Under the pieces are notes generated by a model, which worked only from the letters and a program-made list of their open reading frames with translations, made no database searches and was not told where the DNA came from. 64,000 bases of DNA from assembly GCA_029204225.1 (NCBI GenBank), contig CM055095.1:20203348-20267347 (forward strand), written 5' to 3'. Position 1 is the stretch's first letter. Every line of letters begins with the position of its first letter. Shown here piece after piece: positions 11,587 to 22,272 of this stretch. A program made the translations under genes and the position numbers. Source of the stretch: Diphasiastrum complanatum (taxonomy: Eukaryota; Streptophyta; Lycopodiopsida; Lycopodiales; Lycopodiaceae).

Positions 11587-12280
11587 TCTCCCGAAGACCA
11601 AAAAAAACAAAGTCCTTCCAGAGCAATTCAAGAGACATATTCTGAAGGCAAAAGCAGAAAAAAGGGACAGGGAGATATTGGCACGAGGTGAGACCATTGC
11701 GGAGGAGGATCCATTAGAGACCTACCTTCCCAAAAGTGTCGATGATCAACCATGCTTTTACTCTGTTGAGGAGGGTGATTGAAGAGAAATTTCAAAAAAA
11801 ATTAAGAAAAAGACCTTATACACTCTACATCGCCGATATACCATATGGATTTCAAATGAAGGAATCATTAAATGATGATACTCCTTTCAAATTCACTGAA
11901 ATCCATAGTTTTATGCAGGGCTTTCTTGAAGTCACAACTTCTCCAATTTGGAGACTTGTTATTTTTCATTCTTCTTGGCAATCAGCATCAGTACAGAAAG
12001 TTCTACTAACTTTCTGTATTGCGAGAATAGAGAATGTTGTGTGGTAAGTTCTTAAGTTCCTGAATTATCAATTCGTATTTTAATTCATAATTTTATTTTA
12101 AATTTTTTATTTTAAGATTAAAATTTTAAATTTATTTTACTTGTAATATTTCATGTCATGTACAAGCCCAATGTCAGGAACTCGGGAGGAGCTCAACTTT
12201 GCAATGAAATAGAATACATAACCATCGGTTATTATTCTTTGGATGGCAAACTATTAGCAACTGTGCTAACACAGAGAAAA
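11587..12280 (+). pseudogene. DIPY-motif DNA N-methyltransferase-like domain
   Basis: The exon at 11587-12040 is read in two frames because of an indel between about 11780 and 11815. It gives a charged helix, ETYLPKSVDDQPCFY, then YTLYIADIPYGFQM, NDDTPFKFTEI and SPIWRLVIFHSSWQS, ending ENVV at a GTAAGT donor near 12041. After an intron the frame resumes as YKPNVRNSGGAQLCNEIEYI and TIGYYSLDG. The strand-then-DIPY pattern, a W-D/N-D-x-PF segment and the later W-K-P-N element are the order seen in class beta/gamma amino-methyltransferases (N6-adenine or N4-cytosine). DPPY to DIPY is unusual. A SAM-binding FxGxG motif was not found in the readable parts. Confidence 0.45.
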
Positions 12281-12289
12281 AAAATAAAA

Positions 12290-12835
12290 AAATAATAATA
12301 AAACTCCGTGGCATGTGTTTTGTAAGACCACGTATGAGCATCTGTCAATAAACTTCAAGCCATGGCATGTGTTTTGTAAGTCCATGAGTAGAAGCTTAAA
12401 TAATAATAAAATAGCTTGAACTTAGAATTAGAACTTACTTAGAAAACTTAAGATTAGAAATATTTTATCTTAAGTTTTCCTAAGTTAAGAAATTTGAAGT
12501 TCTAAATCCTAAGTTAGAAGTTCTTGAAAGGCTAGAAATAGATTAGTCCCATAAGTTGGTAGACACTTATGGAAGACCCTTCTTGCCATAAAAGGAGAGG
12601 TATTTGTATTGTAACCAACACTTTTGAGATTAAGCCATCTTGCTCTCTATTTTGGAGAATTATCATTCTATGTCATTTGTGTTCCCTTTGGGAAGGTGCA
12701 TAGCTTGAGGGAAGGTGCTCGGGTCTCCTCTTGCCTCCTTTTCATCGGTTTATTGTGGCATGTTCTTTATTGCTTATTTACCTAATATTAGCTGCAATAT
12801 CATTTTATTACCCTTTGGGTGTTAAGTAATGAAAT
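12290..12835. mobile_element. possible LTR-type insertion in the last intron
   Basis: This stretch separates the last two exons of the methyltransferase-like gene. It has a promoter-like centre (CCATAAAAGGAGAGG near 12590), then a T-rich leader, resembling a retrotransposon LTR. It opens with two copies of GGCATGTGTTTTGTAAG (about 12309 and 12364) and contains a hairpin at 12437-12485 (ACTTAGAAAACTTAAGAT and its near-complement). No paired LTR or target-site duplication was found, so solo-LTR status is a guess. Confidence 0.3.
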
Positions 12836-13104
12836 CTCTTTCAATTTTGTCAGATGAATTATCTGAGGTGGGAAAGGGTTTGGACAACGAGGATACAATA
12901 ATTCTCTTGTCCAAGGAACCTCAGCCTCCTGCTAACGGAAAAGTAGGCGACACAGGAGAATTTGCTGATGTCTTGGTTCAAGATTACAATGTAATAACTG
13001 TAGTCGAGGAAATTGTAGAAGAGGTGCCACTTGATAGTACAGTGGCTACTCAAGAAAAAGCAAAAGAAAAAGATGTAAATGACATCGATGATTTTTGGGA
13101 ATAG

Positions 13105-13860
13105 AAAATTCTCTTTTGTTTTAAAGAATAATTGTGTTTATTTCTTTTTATGTATTGTGTTTTGAATTTTTTTTTATTGATTTAATATTTTTAAATTTGT
13201 TTTTTAACAATTTGAAATTTAGAATTTGAGATATTTTAAAAATTTTAACATTGATAATTATTACCAAAAATTAAAATTGTAACGATTTGTCAAGTTTACA
13301 ATATTTTAATTTTAGATGTGTTTTTATAATATTTTTTGTAAAAAAGATATTGTTAAAAATTATAAGAAATGAAAAAAAATTAGATTTTTTTCGAAGTGAT
13401 TTAAATATTTTCACAAATAGTTTAATCTCGATTATTGTAAAGTAATTTTATTTGCGTTTATTTAATGTTTAAATATTTAATAAACTAACGTGGGTATAAG
13501 AAAAGATTTTCAAAATTTAAAATTTTAAAAAATATTGATTCAAATTTTTAACATAATTTAAAAACTTTTGTTTCTAGTAAGCAAAAAATATTTTTTAGAT
13601 ATTTTAGTGGTTGTGTATCTAATGATTTTATTATGAATAGTATTATTATTTAATATAAGTTAATTTTAAGTTATTTATAAAAATCTATTGACCAAATTTT
13701 TGTAGCTTAAATTATTTTCTTGCAAAATACAACATTTTTTTAATGTTACAATATATTTATTTGAAGCATTTTAAATTTGGATACTTTTTAAAAAAATTAA
13801 TAAATTTAAAAAAAATTGGGTCTTCAATTCATTTCTCTTTTCTTTGGTCATCATATTTGT
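13105..13860. other. very AT-rich non-coding stretch
   Basis: Dominated by A and T homopolymers and TTTAAA-like words, with no open frame of note. It begins right after the end of the methyltransferase-like gene and may be its 3' flank. From 13861 to 14297 I see only a GAGCGAGCGCGAGCGAGC run near 13930. Confidence 0.6.
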
Positions 13861-14297
13861 TTTGTCAAGCTATTGTAAAATCATAAGCTCTGTTGTTGAT
13901 CATGTGGAGGATGTCCAAAAGGCGAGCAAGAAAGAGCGAGCGCGAGCGAGCAGTTTTTGGCCAACATAAAAAAAATGTAGAAACTATGACAACGAGAAAT
14001 GTCAAGACCTTTTAATAACTTGATTCGAATATAAAACCATAAAAATGGATCATGAATTATCTATAAAGTCTATAATTGCTTGTCTTAAACACTCAATAAG
14101 ATCTTACAAGTAGTTACAATGATATTAGCAGTCACACATACCAATTAAAAATAAATTGAGTAATCAACTCATAAGTTCATAAGAGAAGACATAGATTCAT
14201 GAGATACTTGATTTCTACATTATTAATGATGCTATATATGCTCTCGTACTAAGCCAAAGATCAGGTTTCGCTGCCAGTCATGCCACATTAATCATAT

Positions 14298-14930
14298 TCA
14301 TCCACCGTAAGTAATTAGCGTATCTAGGGTGTATCCCTTTGGTGAGAAAGTGCTAGGTTCAGTATCCGAATCTAGTTGACACGTGTGCCCAACCGTACAG
14401 TCAATTGTGGCTAATACTTCTGTCCATCGTACAATGTTCATTTGAGAATTATAATGAACACCTTTGATTGGATTAGGGAAATCAATATTATCATCTGTGG
14501 TAAAGGAGTCGTCATCAGCTTTGGGAATAATAGGGTTCACCGTCCAAGTGGTTGGATCCACCTTAACTGCATGTTCTCTATTTTCTAAGGTGAGTTTCTT
14601 GTTCCTCAGTTGTGAACCACTTGCGTGACTCTCAACCAAGGCCTTCCTAGTAGAACTCGATAGGCGGAAGGAGATTCAGAGATTTTCATCACCACAAAGG
14701 TGATCACAAATTGCACTCCCACTATCTTCACTGGAATATCTTTAACTACACCTTTTGGTCTTATACAAGACTAGTCAGCTAATCTGATTGCAAATTTTTC
14801 CGACTTCAACCCTTGTAGGCCCCATTTTTTATACAAGGCAGTGGAGATTAGATTGACCCTAGATCCTCCATCTACAACTGCCGCTTAATCCTGTATTGCT
14901 TATGCCTGATTAGCAAAGTGATGTTGTGTT
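14298..14930 (-). pseudogene. Ty3/gypsy aspartic protease relic with its C-terminal linker
   Basis: On the minus strand from 14880: AVVDGGSRVNLIS (the retropepsin D-S/T-G-S loop, with Ser replaced by Gly), then GLQGLKSEKFAIRLAD, KGVVKDIPVKIVGVQF and VLLGRPWLR, the closing strand of gypsy proteases. The linker (14639-14298) contains WTEVLATIDC, which pairs with INWGHALATVDC in the larger gypsy element at 47.5 kb, so the two belong to the same family. Stops interrupt it and no RT or gag is adjacent: it is an isolated fragment. Confidence 0.7.
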
Positions 14931-15500
14931 GTTCACTCTCCCACACTGCTGCAATATTACTATGCCTAGGCTTCTTGTATCCAATGGCAGATTCTCGTCT
15001 TGTGATCATGTACCATCGATTGTTACTATGGCCTTCTTTTCCTTCAATTGTTTAGGTTCAGTTTCAAGAGACTTGGCATTTTGCGAGTAAATTGGCTACA
15101 AGTTCCACGAGTTTTTCTTGAATGGTACTACTAGCAAATGATAGCATATGGCATGCTATCATTTATCGGTAGATTGATTATACTAATCCATGTTTAATAA
15201 ATCCTATGAAGTACATTTTTTAAATCCATTAAATACCACCAAATACCACACAATCATACATTAAAATCATTCACTCAGAAATGAAAAAGGAAATGTAAAT
15301 ATGATTTCTTGAGTAACGCCACCACTGTACTCCAATACATTTTTGCAATAGCTATTTGAAAACTATCTATGATATGCCCTTTGTCAAAATTGTTCCAAAA
15401 ATGTAAAAGAGACTATCACACGCCTGTCACATATCCTTACTTTAAAAGTACACCCCCAGGGATTAGACGCAAAACTCTGGAAAAATATCACGATACTTTG
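14931..15500. other. no gene seen
   Basis: Probably more decayed retroelement sequence. No motif can be read with confidence. Confidence 0.4.
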
Positions 15501-15579
15501 ATGTGACTTCCTCCAAAATGCAGGCTTTCAATTCGATCACCCTTTTTATTCTTTCTTTGGCAGCTACCAAGATGGAATT

Positions 15580-15862
15580 TCATCTTCTTGTCTTTCCATT
15601 TTTTGTTGCTGTCGAGAATGTTTCAGTTGATGATTCATTTTGGAGAATTGTTGACGGGTTGGGGTTTACATGTCCCATGGTTTCCAATATGTACCCGCCC
15701 TTGTTCAGTATGTCAATATCATCTTGAGTAAGAGACATTCTAGAAAAGACACTCCATTGTTTCTCATTTGTTGATGGACTTTTGTTTTGCTGCCATGTGT
15801 GTGTAACATCTGAAGGGGAAAACCACATATATTGCAATTTCTCGCCATTTTGATGTTGGTGG
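15580..15862 (-). other. unidentified open frame abutting the copia 3' LTR
   Basis: The minus-strand frame 15837-15580 (85 aa) contains SRMSLTQDDIDILNKGGYIL and ends TATKNGKTRR. It is cut by the outer edge of the copia LTR at 15863. On the far side of the copia another short minus-strand frame (22272-22076) is cut in the same way. The two could be halves of one interrupted sequence, but reading frames could not be joined with confidence and neither matches a family I know. Confidence 0.25.
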
Positions 15863-16715
15863 TGTCAATTTTCAAAGAAAGAGGACAAATATTGATTGTA
15901 CAATCAATCATTAGGAGTTATTGATTGCTTAATCCAAGTTCTATATGATCTATCAAGTTCTAGGTGTTAGATCTTGATCTAGATGCTTTACACTATGATT
16001 TAAGCAAGAGCAATGGATCAAATGATAAAAAACATGGATGGGCGGCCTCACACATGTGGAGGACAGTACCAGTACAGCCTGTTTACAGAGAGTAAAGTAC
16101 AGTAACTTACAAATGCATTTCATTCATCAAGACAAATGTGGAAATCTCAACAAAACTAGAATTTGCCAATGTCACATCAACTTCTCATTGAAATGGTTGA
16201 TCACTTTATAGATCAAGTACATCCATGACCTGTGTACTGTCCAACAAGCCTTCACACGTGAGAAGAGTGCCTAGTCATCCATATCCACCAATGGGAGCCA
16301 TATGTGCTCATTTCCCAAAGTTGACTATTCTCTTTGGCTAGAAAACAAAAAGCTAGTCTTCCACATTTATAGGAATATTCCCTATAAAATAGGATCTAAT
16401 GGAATCTTCCTATCTTATCTTCTAGAAGCTTATCCACACGTGTGAATGGTATCTTGACATGTGTGAGTAATATCTCATTCACATGGAAGTCCAATCTATT
16501 TACACAAAGTTTGACCAATTTGACCATTTTCAAGATTCTACTCAAAGGTCAATTTCACACTAGTGTAGATCGAGCTAAAATCAATCTAACTTTATAAAAA
16601 TGACTTATTTACATTCTTTCACATGTGATAATAGACTCCACACATGTGAGATCCTATCAAGATCAAATAACTTGAGATCTACAAGTTACATCAAGTTGGA
16701 AGTGATATTTTAACA
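15863..16715 (-). repeat. copia 3' LTR
   Basis: Starts TGTCAATTTT and ends TATTTTAACA on the plus strand, so both orientations show the TG...CA ends of LTRs. It is followed inward by the purine tract. It carries CACGTG-type dyads, for example CCACACGTGTGAATGG near 16433. Confidence 0.9.
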
Positions 16716-16730
16716 CTCCTCCTCACTTCT
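16716..16730 (-). other. polypurine tract
   Basis: On the minus strand AGAAGTGAGGAGGAG ends directly at the TG of the 3' LTR, the expected position for plus-strand priming. Confidence 0.85.
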
Positions 16731-17300
16731 AACTTGGCAAGTCTAATGTACATATATCTACAACTCCAAGAGCATCTCTTAACTTGAAAAATGAATCTTT
16801 AGCCAAAGGTTTGGTCAAGATATCAGCTATGCACTCGGATGAAGGCACATGATGAAGTTGAACCTCCTTGGATTGCACCTTCTCCCTCACAAAGTGATCA
16901 ACTATCTCAATATGCTTTGTTCTAGCATGGAAGATCGGATTGGTAGCAATTTGTTGAGAAGCTTGATTGTCACAATATATGCAAGGGACCTTCTTGGCCT
17001 TTAGCACTTGAAGCTCCACAAAAAGTCTTCTTAGCCATAGGAGTTCTTTGGTTGTTGAAGTCAATGCCTTGTACTCTCGGCTTCACAAGAGGAAAGAGAA
17101 ATTGTATCTTGCTTTTTGGAAAGCCAAGATATCACTCCTCCACAAAGAAAAGTGACAAATGCACTTATGGATCTTCTATCCATCTTATCTCCTACAAAAT
17201 TTGAATCCGAAAATGCTCTCAAGTACAAGTTAGATCCTTGATAGAGAATGCCAAAAAATCTAGTAGAAGAGACATATCTAAGCACTCTCATGGCACTTTT
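16729..17300 (-). pseudogene. copia RNase H
   Basis: RNase H begins in the frame ending at 17061 (FSDSNFVGDKMDRRSISAFV, SWLSKKQDTISLSSCEAE) and continues after a frame change in 17064-16729 (TKELLWLRRLFVEL, YCDNQASQQIATNP, HARTKHIEIVDHFVRE, ADILTKPLAK). It stops just before the purine tract, as in intact copia elements. Confidence 0.9.
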
Positions 17301-18667
17301 CCAATGATGCATCAAGGGACCTTGCATATATTGACTTAACTTGCTTACACTATAACTCAAATCTCGTCTAATGATTGTCAAATAGATTAAGGAGCCTATT
17401 AGCTTCCCAAAGAGTGTGATGTCCTCAAAGGATTCTTTATCACAATCATTAGTAACTTTACAAGCTTGCTCCATAGGGGTGTCAATCCCTTTACAATCTT
17501 TCATGCCAAACATTCCAAGAATGGAGGTAGCATACTTTGATTGACTTATAAAAGTAAAATCACTACCTCTAGTAACTTCTATTCCAAGTATGAACATAAG
17601 AAGTCCTAGACCTACCATCTTGAATTCACTAGACAAGGAAACTTTAACATTTCTTATGCCTTCACCATTATTTCCTGTCAATATGATATCATCAACATAA
17701 AGTACTAAAATGATGATCTTTCCATCATTACATTTGATGTACAAAGAAAGCTCATAAGAACTAATCACAAAGCCAAGAGAGTAGAGAAAATCATGCAACC
17801 TAGAGTACCAAGCTCTAGGTGCTTGCTTCAAGCCATATAGGCTCTTCTTTAAGTGGCAAACCTTTTCCTCCTCACCATCCTTGATGAAACCCTCGAGTTG
17901 CAACATGTATATTTCCTCCTCCAAGTAGCCATTCAAAAAGCATTTGTCACATACATTTGATAGAGATTCCACTTAAATAAAGAAACAATACAAATGATCA
18001 ATCTAATGGGTACAAGTTTTGCTACAAGAGCTAATGTTTCTTCATAATCTATGCCTTTAGTTTGAAGAAACCCCTTAGCAACCAATCTAGCTTTGTACTT
18101 ACTTATAGATCCATCTCGATTGTACTTTAATCTATAGATCCACTTACATGCAAGTGGCTTCTTCCCATATGGAAGGTGTACAAGATTCCAAGTTTGATTA
18201 TCTATCAAAGCATCAAACTCTACTTGCATTGCATCTCTCCAAACTTGTGATCTACTTGCATCTTCATAACATGATGGCTCATCAAGCATTGTGGTTAGAA
18301 AGGAGTAGGAGGTAGAAGGAGATGTGTCTTCCCTTTGCTTCCCTTTCTCAAAGTATGTGAGCCTTGGAGGCTCGGCCTTGATCCTTGTGGATCTTCTCAG
18401 CTCCTTTGGCACTTGATTTTGATCTTCCAAAAGATCATTTTCAAGAGGCTCCTCCTTGGGTGTTGCAAGATCTTCATCACCTAAGAGATTAGATGCATTT
18501 GGAGACAACTTGTAACCTTGAGATTCATCAACCAAGACATCCTTGCTAGCTTTTACTTTCTTTGAAAAAGGATAAAATATCCTATATCCTTTGCTATTTT
18601 CACTATAGCCTACAAATATTCCTTTGAAGTAAGTTGCATCGAATGTGGACATAACATATACATCCAA
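17061..18667 (-). pseudogene. copia reverse transcriptase
   Basis: 18667-17933: linker, then the RT start (NQTWNLVHLPYGKKPLACKW, LKYNRDGSISKYKARLVAKG). 17972-17061: HLKKSLYGLKQAPRAWY, the active site LVLYVDDIILTGNN with both catalytic Asp present, and KYATSILGMFGMKDCK. The join at about 17940-17975 is a frameshift: VTNAFLNGYLEEEIYM has to be read across two frames. Confidence 0.93.
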
Positions 18668-19519
18668 ATACTTTAAAATCTTTTACATTGGGTTTATTGC
18701 CAAACAAAGCTTGAATTGGTGAGATCCCACCAATAGCACTACTAGGAAGCCTATTACATAAGTAATTAGCACAAGTTATGGCCTCCCCCCAAAAAGTGAT
18801 GGGTAGAGATGCATCAAGTCTTAAAGACTTTGCACATTCACAAACACTCCTATTTTTCCTCTCGGCCACCCCATTTTGTTGTGGGGTGTAAGGACAAGTG
18901 AGTTCTCTCTTAATGCCATTGATCTCACAAAAGTCTCTCATTTGTTGGAGATATACTCTCCTCCATCATCACATCTTAGAACTTTAATGCAAGAACTAAG
19001 TTGCTTTTCCACTAGAGACTTAAACTTTAGAAAAGCTTCATATACAAGGCTTTTATTAGGCAATGATTCAATCCAAATTTATCTAGTACAATCATCAATA
19101 AAAGTCACATACATTAAAGCTACTCCATTACTTTCATGAGAAAAAGTATGTACATCCGAATGGATAAGATCTAAAGGTGAGGTATATCTTGTTAAAGATC
19201 TCTTGTAGGAAGTCTTGTGTGACTTTGCAAGGCCACATGCCTCACACACTTTGCCACACTTCTTGAAAGCTTTTGATAGGCCGAGAGCTAGCTCCTTTGA
19301 TGCCATGGATTCCATTGATTGAAGATTAGGATGGCCCAATCTTTTGTGCCAAAGCTCCACTTGAGTCAACTCCTCCCTAACCATATTCACACTTTCAATA
19401 GCCACATTAGCATCCAACTTGAAAAGCCTTCCTTGCTTAATGCCACTAGCTATGCACTTATCATTTTTCAAGATGGAACACACTCCATTCTTAAAATTTA
19501 CATCTAGTCCATTGTCCAT
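18603..19519 (-). pseudogene. copia integrase
   Basis: 19519-19079: pre-integrase segment with the His/Cys zinc site (LWHKRLGHPNLQ ... CEACGLAKSHK), then DLIHSDVH carrying the first catalytic Asp and FIDDCTR. 18941-18603: TPQQNGVAERKNRSV with the catalytic Glu and ITFWGEAITCANYLCNRLP. The segment between about 18941 and 19079 is frame-shifted, which splits the catalytic core. Confidence 0.9.
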
Positions 19520-20570
19520 TAATCAACACTAAGCAAGTTTTTTGTAATGGATGGAACATACAAAACATTATCAAGATCTATCCTTTTAGATGATCCTAAG
19601 CATAATGGAATAGATCCTATGCCATCTATCTTGTATTCTTGATCACTAGCAGTGTAGATTGATTTCTTAGAATCATTACAAGAAAGTAGATAACAAAAAT
19701 AATGCTTGTTGAATGACATGTGGGAACTAGCCCCACTACCAATCCACCATGTCTCTTGGCTTGATGTTGGTGTAGATGCTACCATCAAGGATGTGTTGAA
19801 GCCATCCTCTTCCTCCTCCCCTTGTCCAAGATTGCCTTGATCTTCATTCCCTTGTGCATTCCTCTTCTTATAGCATTCGGAAGCAAAGTGTCCTTTCTTC
19901 CCACAAAAGAGAAACTTCAACTTTGCTTTGTTCTTTTGCTTCCCTTTGGAGGTAGATCCTCCATCCTTTGCCTCGGCTTCCTTGCCTTGGATCTTCTTGA
20001 AAGGATGAGTCTTCTTCTTGCCTTTAGATGTGAAGTTTGCTTTCTCATCACCATTATGTAGTGATAAGGACCCCATTCTTGTTTTGAGGTGTAGAATCCT
20101 ACTCTCCTGGGCCACAAGAACATTATGCAATTTTTCAATCGATGGAAGTTGGTCTTGAATAGCAAAATTGAACTAGATTAGAGAACTCATCACGTAATCC
20201 TATCCAAAATTACCTGTACTAGTTCATTATCTTGGATCTTTTTCCCTATAGATCCCAGTTCTTTATTCAAGGATTTTATCTTTGGGACATACTCTTGTCC
20301 ATTTTCTCCACTTCCCCTCATGCTTTACAAGATCAAGTTTCTTAGCATAAGCACTCTTGAAGTGTTGTTGGATTCATAAATGTTCTTTAGTGAATCCCGA
20401 GCCTCTTTTGATGTGGTACAAGAAGCCACCTCCTTCAAAAGGTCATCGCTTACATTTAACTTCAAGCAATGTAGGGCTAATCTAACCTTCTTCTTGTACT
20501 TTAGTTGTTCTTGGGGAGCTTGAGGCTCTTCCTCAACTCCTAAGACAATATCAAAGAGATCATGAACCAC
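19519..20570 (-). pseudogene. copia gag and protease region
   Basis: 20570-20325 reads as the gag (UBN2-type) core: VASCTTSKEARDSLKNIYES and the following helix. 20130-19519 has LPSIEKLH-like sequence, a basic stretch, then a zinc knuckle read as FLFCGKKGHFASEC; the first Cys of the usual CX2CX4HX4C is Phe. The protease site reads WWIGSGASSHM where copia has W-L/I-D-S-G-A-S, so the catalytic Asp is replaced by Gly. Either change alone should inactivate the element. The frame between 20325 and 20130 is interrupted. Confidence 0.85.
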
Positions 20571-21243
20571 TAGTAGTGATTACATTCTTACTTTCCAAAT
20601 GGAATAGTTTGTGGAAGTTAGTTTCTCACTAGATTCTAACATATATCCACCCATGGATGTCATTTTGAATGAAAGCCTATGAGATACACAAAGATCTCTT
20701 GATAAGGTATGATCTAAGATATACTTCTAGCTTTCAAAAAGCCTCTAATCTTGGCCCAATCAATCCTAGTTCAACTTGGATGATGGTATAATAGATCAAC
20801 TACAAATATCCTAGCAATTCACTCCTGAAAGAAATTGATTCTAGTTCAATTTGGTTTGATATTTCACACACACTTAGGATATGAACAAATCAGCCTTAAG
20901 GATCTGATCTAATGCTTCAAATGAATTTCTTCAATGACACAAATCACTATTTGACCATTAGCATTCAATAGATTGAACTTAGATCTAGACAATGCACTAA
21001 AAATCTTGAATTTTGGACTAGTATGCACTTTTTTGGATCAAGAACACTAATGGAAGTTAATTTGAAGGTTGATGTACAGTTTCACACGTGTGGACAGTAC
21101 TTCAGCATCCCACAAGTCGATCTTGACCAGAAACAATGATGTTACTTCTCTCCTTGAACTCGCCCTCTCAATTAGAACTCAAAAACAACAAATTGTCAAT
21201 GATTTCTCAAGTACTATTAATCATTTAGATCATTCTTAGACTT

Positions 21244-21256
21244 GGCTCTGATACCA
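21244..21256 (-). other. primer-binding site (initiator tRNA-Met)
   Basis: Minus-strand TGGTATCAGAGCC directly after the LTR terminal CA. This is the standard copia primer site. Confidence 0.93.
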
Positions 21257-22075
21257 TGTCAATTTTTTAGAGAAAAAAGACAAATATTGATTGTACTATC
21301 AATCATTAAGAGTTATTGATTGCTTAATCCAAGGATCTATCAAGTTCTAGGTGTTAGATCTTGATCTAGATGCTTTACACTATGATTTAAGCAAGAGCAA
21401 ATGATCATTTGATCAAAAACATGGATGGGCAGCCTCACACGTGTGGAGGATAGTACCAGTACGGCCTGTTTACAGAGAGTAAAGTACATTAACTTACAAA
21501 TGCATTTCATTCATCAACACTCAAGACAAATGTGGAAGTCACAACAAAACTAGAATTTGCCAATGTCACATCAACTTGTTATTGATTTGGTTGTCCCTTT
21601 ATAGATCAAGTAGTACATCCACGAGCTGTGTACTATCCAGCAGGCCTTCACACGTGTGAAGAGTGCCTAGTCATCTAGATCCACCAATGGGAGCCATATG
21701 TACTCATCTCCCAAAGTTGACTATTCTCTTTGGCTAGAAAACAAAAAGCTAGTCTTCCACATTTATAGGAATATTTCCTATAATAGAATCTAATGGAATC
21801 TTCCTATCTTATCTTCTAGAAGTTTATCCACACATGTGAATGGTGTCTTGACATGTGTGAGTAATAACTCATTCACATGGAAGTCCAATCTATTTACACA
21901 AAGTTTGACCAATTTGACCATTTTCAAGATTCTACTCAAAGGTCAATTCCACACTAGTGTAGATCAAGCTAAAATCAATCTAACTTTATAAAAATGACTT
22001 ATGTACATTCTTTCACACATGGGAACAGACTCCACACGTGTGAGATCCTATCAAGATCAAATAACTTGAGATCTA
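21257..22075 (-). repeat. copia 5' LTR, outer end truncated
   Basis: Matches the 3' LTR from TGTCAATTTT to GAGATCTAC and then leaves homology abruptly at about 22075, where the other LTR continues for another 34 bp. It carries a perfect 16-bp dyad CTTCACACGTGTGAAG at 21646-21661 and similar ones near 21433 and 22031. The outer truncation removes the expected TG start on the minus strand. Confidence 0.9.
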
Positions 22076-22272
22076 CCTCCAACATGAGTCACGCAAAGAA
22101 CAAGGATGGGATCACTTGTGGATGCTTGAGATAGTGAGTGGTACAGACTGAAACCTGTTTGTAGCAATCCAAAGTGATTTGAAATTATCCCCTCCGAAAG
22201 GCTGGTGAACTCTCCGTCACTTGCTTCATAAAAAAACTCCATATCATCGAGCATGATCCTAATAGCACCCAT
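22076..22272 (-). other. unidentified open frame cut by the copia 5' LTR
   Basis: Starts at ATG near 22272 and includes LDDMEFFYEASDGEFTSLS and a Ser/Leu-rich stretch, ending at the LTR edge (VTHVGG). No family recognised. The last bases on this side and the first beyond the other LTR form a 10-bp near inverted match (ATGTTGGAGG / CCACCAACAT on the minus strand), not the direct duplication expected from simple insertion. Confidence 0.25.

Larger units (their letters stand above)
9262..13104 (+). pseudogene. decayed multi-exon gene: ParB-like segment plus DIPY DNA-methyltransferase-like segment
   Basis: I read it as one rightward gene divergent from the DUF7869-type gene. 9262-9492: ATG start, basic N-terminus. 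9562-9605: short exon with a GTGAGT donor. About 9756-10192: Lys-rich segment containing PHPKKKRSHN. 10193-10618, after a slip in an A-run: LLDSYHFFVLGEIHS, then AFAGLIVEEAKLLAWDHN and DYRMKMTVIQR, which resembles the ParB/sulfiredoxin fold. 10622-10810: ALCAQETGLPFDSKN. 10946-11164 and 11275-11405: further exons. 11587-12040: EQFKRHILKAKAEKRDREIL, then YTLYIADIPYGFQM and WRLVIFHSS. 12164-12280: YKPNVRNSGGAQLCNEIEY. 12850-13104: acidic tail ending DDFWE. ADIPYG matches the D-P-P-Y/F/W catalytic motif IV class of amino-methyltransferases. Stops and frameshifts (10197, near 10300, near 10422, 11780-11815) make it non-functional as read. The single-gene model is inference. Confidence 0.5.
15863..22075 (-). 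mobile_element. Ty1/copia LTR retrotransposon, nearly complete but inactive
   Basis: Direct repeats at 15863-16715 and 21257-22075 share almost all of their sequence. The inner edges fit the canon: a primer-binding site TGGTATCAGAGCC (minus strand, 21256-21244), complementary to the 3' end of initiator tRNA-Met, and a purine tract at 16716-16730. Domain order is gag, protease, integrase, RT, RNase H, which defines copia. The 5' LTR lacks about 34 bp at its outer end and no target-site duplication is visible. Frames are broken several times, so it cannot move by itself. Two more fragments of the same family lie at 26990-28806 and 56797-57176. Confidence 0.92.

Noticed and set aside
15580-22272. 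one host gene interrupted by the copia
   Set aside because: Tempting, but the two flanking frames do not join in phase, no target duplication exists and neither side matches a known protein, so it is kept only as two unknown frames.
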